Below the pieces are notes generated by a model, which saw nothing but the letters and a program-made list of their open reading frames with translations, was not told where the DNA came from and did not search any database. This document shows positions 50,731 through 54,526 of a stretch of DNA of 54,526 nt, one piece after another (position 1 is the first letter of the stretch; each line of letters starts with the position of its first letter). A program made the translations under genes and the position numbers. Source of the stretch: Bacteroidales bacterium. GTDB lineage: Bacteria > Bacteroidota > Bacteroidia > Bacteroidales > JAADJA01. The stretch is taken from contig JADHVR010000016.1 of NCBI GenBank assembly GCA_016783885.1, positions 1 through 54,526 on the forward strand. The letters are read 5' to 3'.

Positions 50731-53700
50731 TTATTTCTGAATAATAACTTTCTTGTTGATCAATATATCTTTCCCTTCAATCTTCATATAATAAACACCC
50801 TGTTCAACATCAAGGTCAATTGTTTCGGAGAAAATTCCGTTTATCCTGATGTTCTCCTGTTCGTAAACAACTTTGCTTAATGAATTGAAAATACTTATAT
50901 TGATAAGTTCATTATTTTCACTGCTCATTTCAATTATAAAGCTTCCTGTGTTTGGATTGGGGAAGATAGAAATATTAAGATTTGCAGCATTCTCAATCAC
51001 ACCAACGGTATGAATAGTAAGCAACATATCGTCGGTAACCGCACCACAAGGATCATTACCGTTAACAGTTATCGTAAGTGTTACCTCTTCTGCTTCGATA
51101 TCATTCGGTCCCGGAGTGTAGGTCGGATTCACGCTTGAAGCATCATCAAATGTTCCATCGCCGGAAGTTTCCCAAAGAACAGAAAAATAATTCTCAGCCG
51201 TTGCGTCTCCAATGATATAGGTTTCGTCATTATTAATCTGATTATCTTCACCGGCATAAGCAACAGGAGCAAGTTCGAATGTGAGCATAAGTTCATCAAT
51301 AGCATCATTACAAGGTTCAAAAGCTGTAACTGTAAATGTTAGAGTAGCCGAACCATTATTAATATCCATTGAGCCGGGCGTATAAACAGGGTTTATTAAA
51401 CTAATATCATCAAACGTACCATCACCCGAAGTTGTCCATTCAACTGAAGCATAATTTTCTGCAGTGGCATCAGAAATCTCATAAGTGCTGTTACTGCAAA
51501 AAGTTGCATCTTCCCCGGCATAAGCTATGGCTATCTGATTAATAGTAAGTGTCATATCATCGCTAACCGTTTGTTCAGAGCCAAAGGCTGTTAATGTCAG
51601 TACTACGGAACCGTTTGCAATATCATCAGCGCCCGGTATATAAACAGGTGTCAGGATTGCATTATCATCAAATGTTCCGGTACCCGAGGTAGTCCATTCA
51701 TAATTATCAGCTAAGTACACAAGACCTTCACATTGAAAATCGTCAGATTCACAAATAATAGCATCAAAACCTGCAAAGGCGGTAGTTGATGCTACGGAAG
51801 GCAATTGAATGTTATCAATCCATCCGCAATCACTGCCTGTAGATGTACTGGAATTTTTGCTATATGTCCATTTAAATGTGTGTGATCCTGCCGTAACCGA
51901 ATATGATGTGTGTGTCCAGTCAATAGTCCCCGTCCAGGTATCCTTTAACTGGTTATCAATGTAAAACTTTAGCATATCGTAATTATCCTGAGAAGATACT
52001 TTATAAAAAAACGAAATTATATCATCATTTGCCACATCGTAATTCAGTGATAACCAAGTTGACTGGTTGTCGTTAATATCACCCGATTGTACGCAATGGG
52101 TTCCTTCGTAAGGATTTTGTTGAGAAATAAACCAATCGGCATTACCTCCTGTTTCCCAGTCAAATTGAGTCATAGTACCTGTTTCCCAGTCTTCCGAAAC
52201 AAATCCGATTGTTTGAGGAATAATGCTATCAACTTCATAACCACCTGATATAACCTCATAATCAAATAAAAAGAAAGTTCCGTTTGGAGCACTATTATCA
52301 ACCGAAACGTTAAATACAGCTTGTTCCATTGTTCCGGCGGAAATCACGTTGAAATTGTATGTAGAATTATTCATAACTACATATTCACTTGTCGGAAATA
52401 ATGTTCCGATTGGCTGGAGTGCATGAGAAGAACCGTTATTGTATGTTTCAAAAATAATGTCGGCAGTTTCGCCCGGGTCAAGCTTGCCGTTCCCGTTTCC
52501 TGTTGCATCATCAATAGTAAAGCTTCCGATAGCGAGCACCGGTGCATAAGCTTCGATACTAATGACAGATGCCCAGGTATCATTTCCATCGGTAGCAATA
52601 ACATCAAAAGTAACGAGATGTAAGTCCGGGATGTCATCATGAACATCCCAGGCAAATCCGTTTTCGATAGTTAATGATGATCCGGAAGGTATAGTTAAGT
52701 TGTCTTCGGTATCATCAGTCAATGTAATATAAGGATCGGTGGTAACAAATGTAACAACAAGATTTTCTGCTTGCTGAATTCCAATGTTTTCATAAGTTAC
52801 CGAGCATGTAATAGATTCACCCGGGTTCATCAATCCGTTATTCAGAGTTCCTTCATCGTCAATTTCAAAAGACTGCTGAACTAAATAAGGACCTGTGGGT
52901 GGAATTACTTCTACATACGCTTCATAACGATAATAATTTTGCTTTGTAACCGTAATTAGTATCATGTCAAGAGGTTGCTGAGGCGGAATAGTTATTGAAA
53001 TCTGTGAGCCTGTTCCTTCTGCTGTTCCGATTATCTCTTCATTAACGGTTAAAGCTATCAATGAACCAGCATCAGCAGTTATATCAAAGGAAGTTAATCC
53101 TGCAAAAAATACCGGCTCGTGAGTAACGGTTAAATTTTGAGGAACCTCAGAATAAACAGTAAGGAAAGCATCTCCATGATGATGGAAAAGATAGTAGGTT
53201 ACCTGTTTATTGCCAGTATTATATGGCCATGACGACTGCTGGAGGAAGTATTTACCTGCTGAATTTCCAAATGCAGGCAAAATGCCCCTTGAGTCGGGTG
53301 TGGTTCCGTAACCTGGCATAAAATCGGGCCACATATTATCATAAGCTCCCCACACATACGTGTCGTTTACGAAAGAGTAAGACGTTTCGGAAGCAGCCAC
53401 TATACCCAGTGCTCCTGCATTATTGCCTCCTGATGTATGCCTGTGGAATTTCTCGGCAAAACATTCGCTGCCGATATTGAATTTTCCGGTTAAACAATTT
53501 ATTGACCAAACAAAGACCAAATCATTATTTGTTAAATTATTTATATCACTGTTCTGGTAATAAGGCTCACCCCAACCAAATTCCCAACCATGGTCGCGAT
53601 GCTGGAGCATAAAGGCGCCACTGTTAATGGCATTCTTTACCATCGTGGCATTGCCACCTGACCAGCCTCCTAATGTTGATGGTGATGCCGGAATATAACC

Positions 53701-54526
53701 CAGACCATTCGGGCCAAAATAATTAAGTATGGTGCTTGTATTTGTAGCCGTTGACCACACACTTTGAGAACCGCTGTAAATAGCATTGATACGTACAGGG
53801 TCTTTACCCTGTACTTCTCTCCAGAAACCACCAACAACTTCGGTACATATCTGGAACCATCTTTCGGTTTGCCATCCCAAAGCTGTAATCGGATGATCAT
53901 AGAAATCAGGGTTGGTTGGAGGAGTTCTTTCATTGTCAAGAAATTTAGTGACCATAGTTTCAAGCTGACCTTCATTGTTAGCTGTAATACGTGCAAAAAC
54001 AATATCAGGCATGTGGTTTCCGCTAACATCAGCATAGATATTATCGGAAGCACAATAGCTATTATATATTGGGGAGATAATGTTTTTAGCTGCATCTGTA
54101 CCGTAATCGCCGAGCAGCAGGCAGGCAGCCGGAGCTATATCCCAGTTGTTGTAAGCATTGTTAATAAAATTTTCAATTGTACCGGTATTGTTTCCTCCTA
54201 CTTCATCTAATATATAGACTTCTGTCAGGATACCCTGTAATGTCCTGAATTTTCTGATTGTATCAGCCCATTGCTGGAATTCAGCGCCATTTGGAGTAAT
54301 GATAAGATATTCGCATCCGGTATCTTTGGTTTGTCCCTGGAATGATTTGTTGTAATCCATTTTCGGCAGGGATTCATAGTTAAGCATCATATCTGCCATA
54401 AGCGGGTCCCACCAGCGGTTCCTCAGCCTGTTTTCCCCAAAGTGTCCGTTTCCTTCCGTAAAATTTACTTTTACTTTTAAATCCCTGTAAACAATTAATT
54501 CTTTTGTAATCGGGTTGTATTGGAAA
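50731..54526 (-). CDS. Large secreted C25 (gingipain-like) peptidase with adhesin repeats, 5' end outside the window
   Basis: The frame is open through the right edge: upstream of the Met at 54399 it continues as FQYNPITKELIVYRDL, LKVKVNFTEGNGHFGENRL and RNRWWDPL, so that Met is internal. More than 1,264 residues are visible. The C25 catalytic region is present (His in LQHRDHGWEFGWGEP, Cys in WSINCLTGKF). It is followed by a PEGA-like segment, CARDB-like modules (NNGLMNPGESITCSV; GNGKLDPGETADIIFE), a MAM-like module (SGSDCGWIDNIQLP), and three PKD-like repeats each containing WxTSGxGTFDD and PxYxPGxxDI. The type A sorting domain (IFPNPNTGSFIIEM ... NKKVIIQK) ends it. The catalytic part is the closest relative of the 5057-7486 peptidase. 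Confidence 0.92.
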   Translation of the reverse strand, partial: FQYNPITKELIVYRDLKVKVNFTEGNGHFGENRLRNRWWDPLMADMMLNYESLPKMDYNKSFQGQTKDTGCEYLIITPNGAEFQQWADTIRKFRTLQGILTEVYILDEVGGNNTGTIENFINNAYNNWDIAPAACLLLGDYGTDAAKNIISPIYNSYCASDNIYADVSGNHMPDIVFARITANNEGQLETMVTKFLDNERTPPTNPDFYDHPITALGWQTERWFQICTEVVGGFWREVQGKDPVRINAIYSGSQSVWSTATNTSTILNYFGPNGLGYIPASPSTLGGWSGGNATMVKNAINSGAFMLQHRDHGWEFGWGEPYYQNSDINNLTNNDLVFVWSINCLTGKFNIGSECFAEKFHRHTSGGNNAGALGIVAASETSYSFVNDTYVWGAYDNMWPDFMPGYGTTPDSRGILPAFGNSAGKYFLQQSSWPYNTGNKQVTYYLFHHHGDAFLTVYSEVPQNLTVTHEPVFFAGLTSFDITADAGSLIALTVNEEIIGTAEGTGSQISITIPPQQPLDMILITVTKQNYYRYEAYVEVIPPTGPYLVQQSFEIDDEGTLNNGLMNPGESITCSVTYENIGIQQAENLVVTFVTTDPYITLTDDTEDNLTIPSGSSLTIENGFAWDVHDDIPDLHLVTFDVIATDGNDTWASVISIEAYAPVLAIGSFTIDDATGNGNGKLDPGETADIIFETYNNGSSHALQPIGTLFPTSEYVVMNNSTYNFNVISAGTMEQAVFNVSVDNSAPNGTFFLFDYEVISGGYEVDSIIPQTIGFVSEDWETGTMTQFDWETGGNADWFISQQNPYEGTHCVQSGDINDNQSTWLSLNYDVANDDIISFFYKVSSQDNYDMLKFYIDNQLKDTWTGTIDWTHTSYSVTAGSHTFKWTYSKNSSTSTGSDCGWIDNIQLPSVASTTAFAGFDAIICESDDFQCEGLVYLADNYEWTTSGTGTFDDNAILTPVYIPGADDIANGSVVLTLTAFGSEQTVSDDMTLTINQIAIAYAGEDATFCSNSTYEISDATAENYASVEWTTSGDGTFDDISLINPVYTPGSMDINNGSATLTFTVTAFEPCNDAIDELMLTFELAPVAYAGEDNQINNDETYIIGDATAENYFSVLWETSGDGTFDDASSVNPTYTPGPNDIEAEEVTLTITVNGNDPCGAVTDDMLLTIHTVGVIENAANLNISIFPNPNTGSFIIEMSSENNELINISIFNSLSKVVYEQENIRINGIFSETIDLDVEQGVYYMKIEGKDILINKKVIIQK

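Overview
The window comes from a Bacteroidota (Bacteroidetes) genome, most like an uncultured, AT-rich, environmental Bacteroidales-type organism. The evidence is that ten of its proteins are large secreted proteins with an N-terminal signal peptide and a type A C-terminal sorting domain of the type IX secretion system (T9SS; PNP motif, about 80 residues, basic last residues). There are also LytTR and LytS-type regulators, almost no Shine-Dalgarno sequences, and several TAnnTTTG promoter -7 boxes. No rRNA or tRNA gene and no CRISPR array was seen. No T9SS machinery gene is present, so these are cargo genes only.

Layout. 1-10.35 kb: secreted proteins, namely a sialidase-like Asp-box protein running off the left edge, an M28 aminopeptidase, a gingipain-like C25 peptidase and a papain-like C1 peptidase. 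10.4-14.6 kb: a two-gene exopolysaccharide O-acetylation pair (MBOAT AlgI-like plus AlgJ/AlgX-like). The AlgI-like gene is split near its 5' end by a complete 1,603-bp IS1595-family element with 8-bp target duplications and a passenger gene. Taking out the element and one duplication restores the reading frame exactly. 15.0-17.4 kb: a membrane LytTR regulator and a B12-binding radical SAM protein, flanked by a decayed direct repeat.

17.7-30.1 kb: a minus-strand defence block. In transcription order it holds hsdR, a GmrSD-like DUF262/HNH protein fused to an AlbA_2 domain, hsdM, two small inverted-repeat elements, an ORF6N protein, hsdS, a second AlbA_2/ATPase protein with a 12-bp minisatellite, a 42-codon ORF that looks like the scar of another hsdM-hsdS pair, a SEC-C/TPR protein and a small conserved protein. 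This looks like a type I restriction-modification system with an inserted type IV-like nuclease. It is the best candidate in the window for an unusual defence arrangement.

30.5-38.1 kb: a Fib_succ_major protein, a secreted Ntn-hydrolase with a T9SS domain, a small secreted protein, and a coupled operon of a LytS-type histidine kinase, a LytTR response regulator and a lipoprotein made of five starch-binding-like repeats. 38.5-54.5 kb: a secreted-protein cluster on the minus strand. It has a shortened paralogue of its neighbour, two complete C25 peptidases, a small unknown ORF, an Omp28-like thioredoxin-fold protein and a third C25 peptidase running off the right edge. These genes share interchangeable adhesin-like modules, which suggests local duplication and domain shuffling.

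Together the genes describe a bacterium that secretes many proteases and adhesins through T9SS, modifies a surface polysaccharide (possibly impaired by the insertion), and carries a mosaic restriction island. All calls rest on reading motifs by eye; no database search was run.
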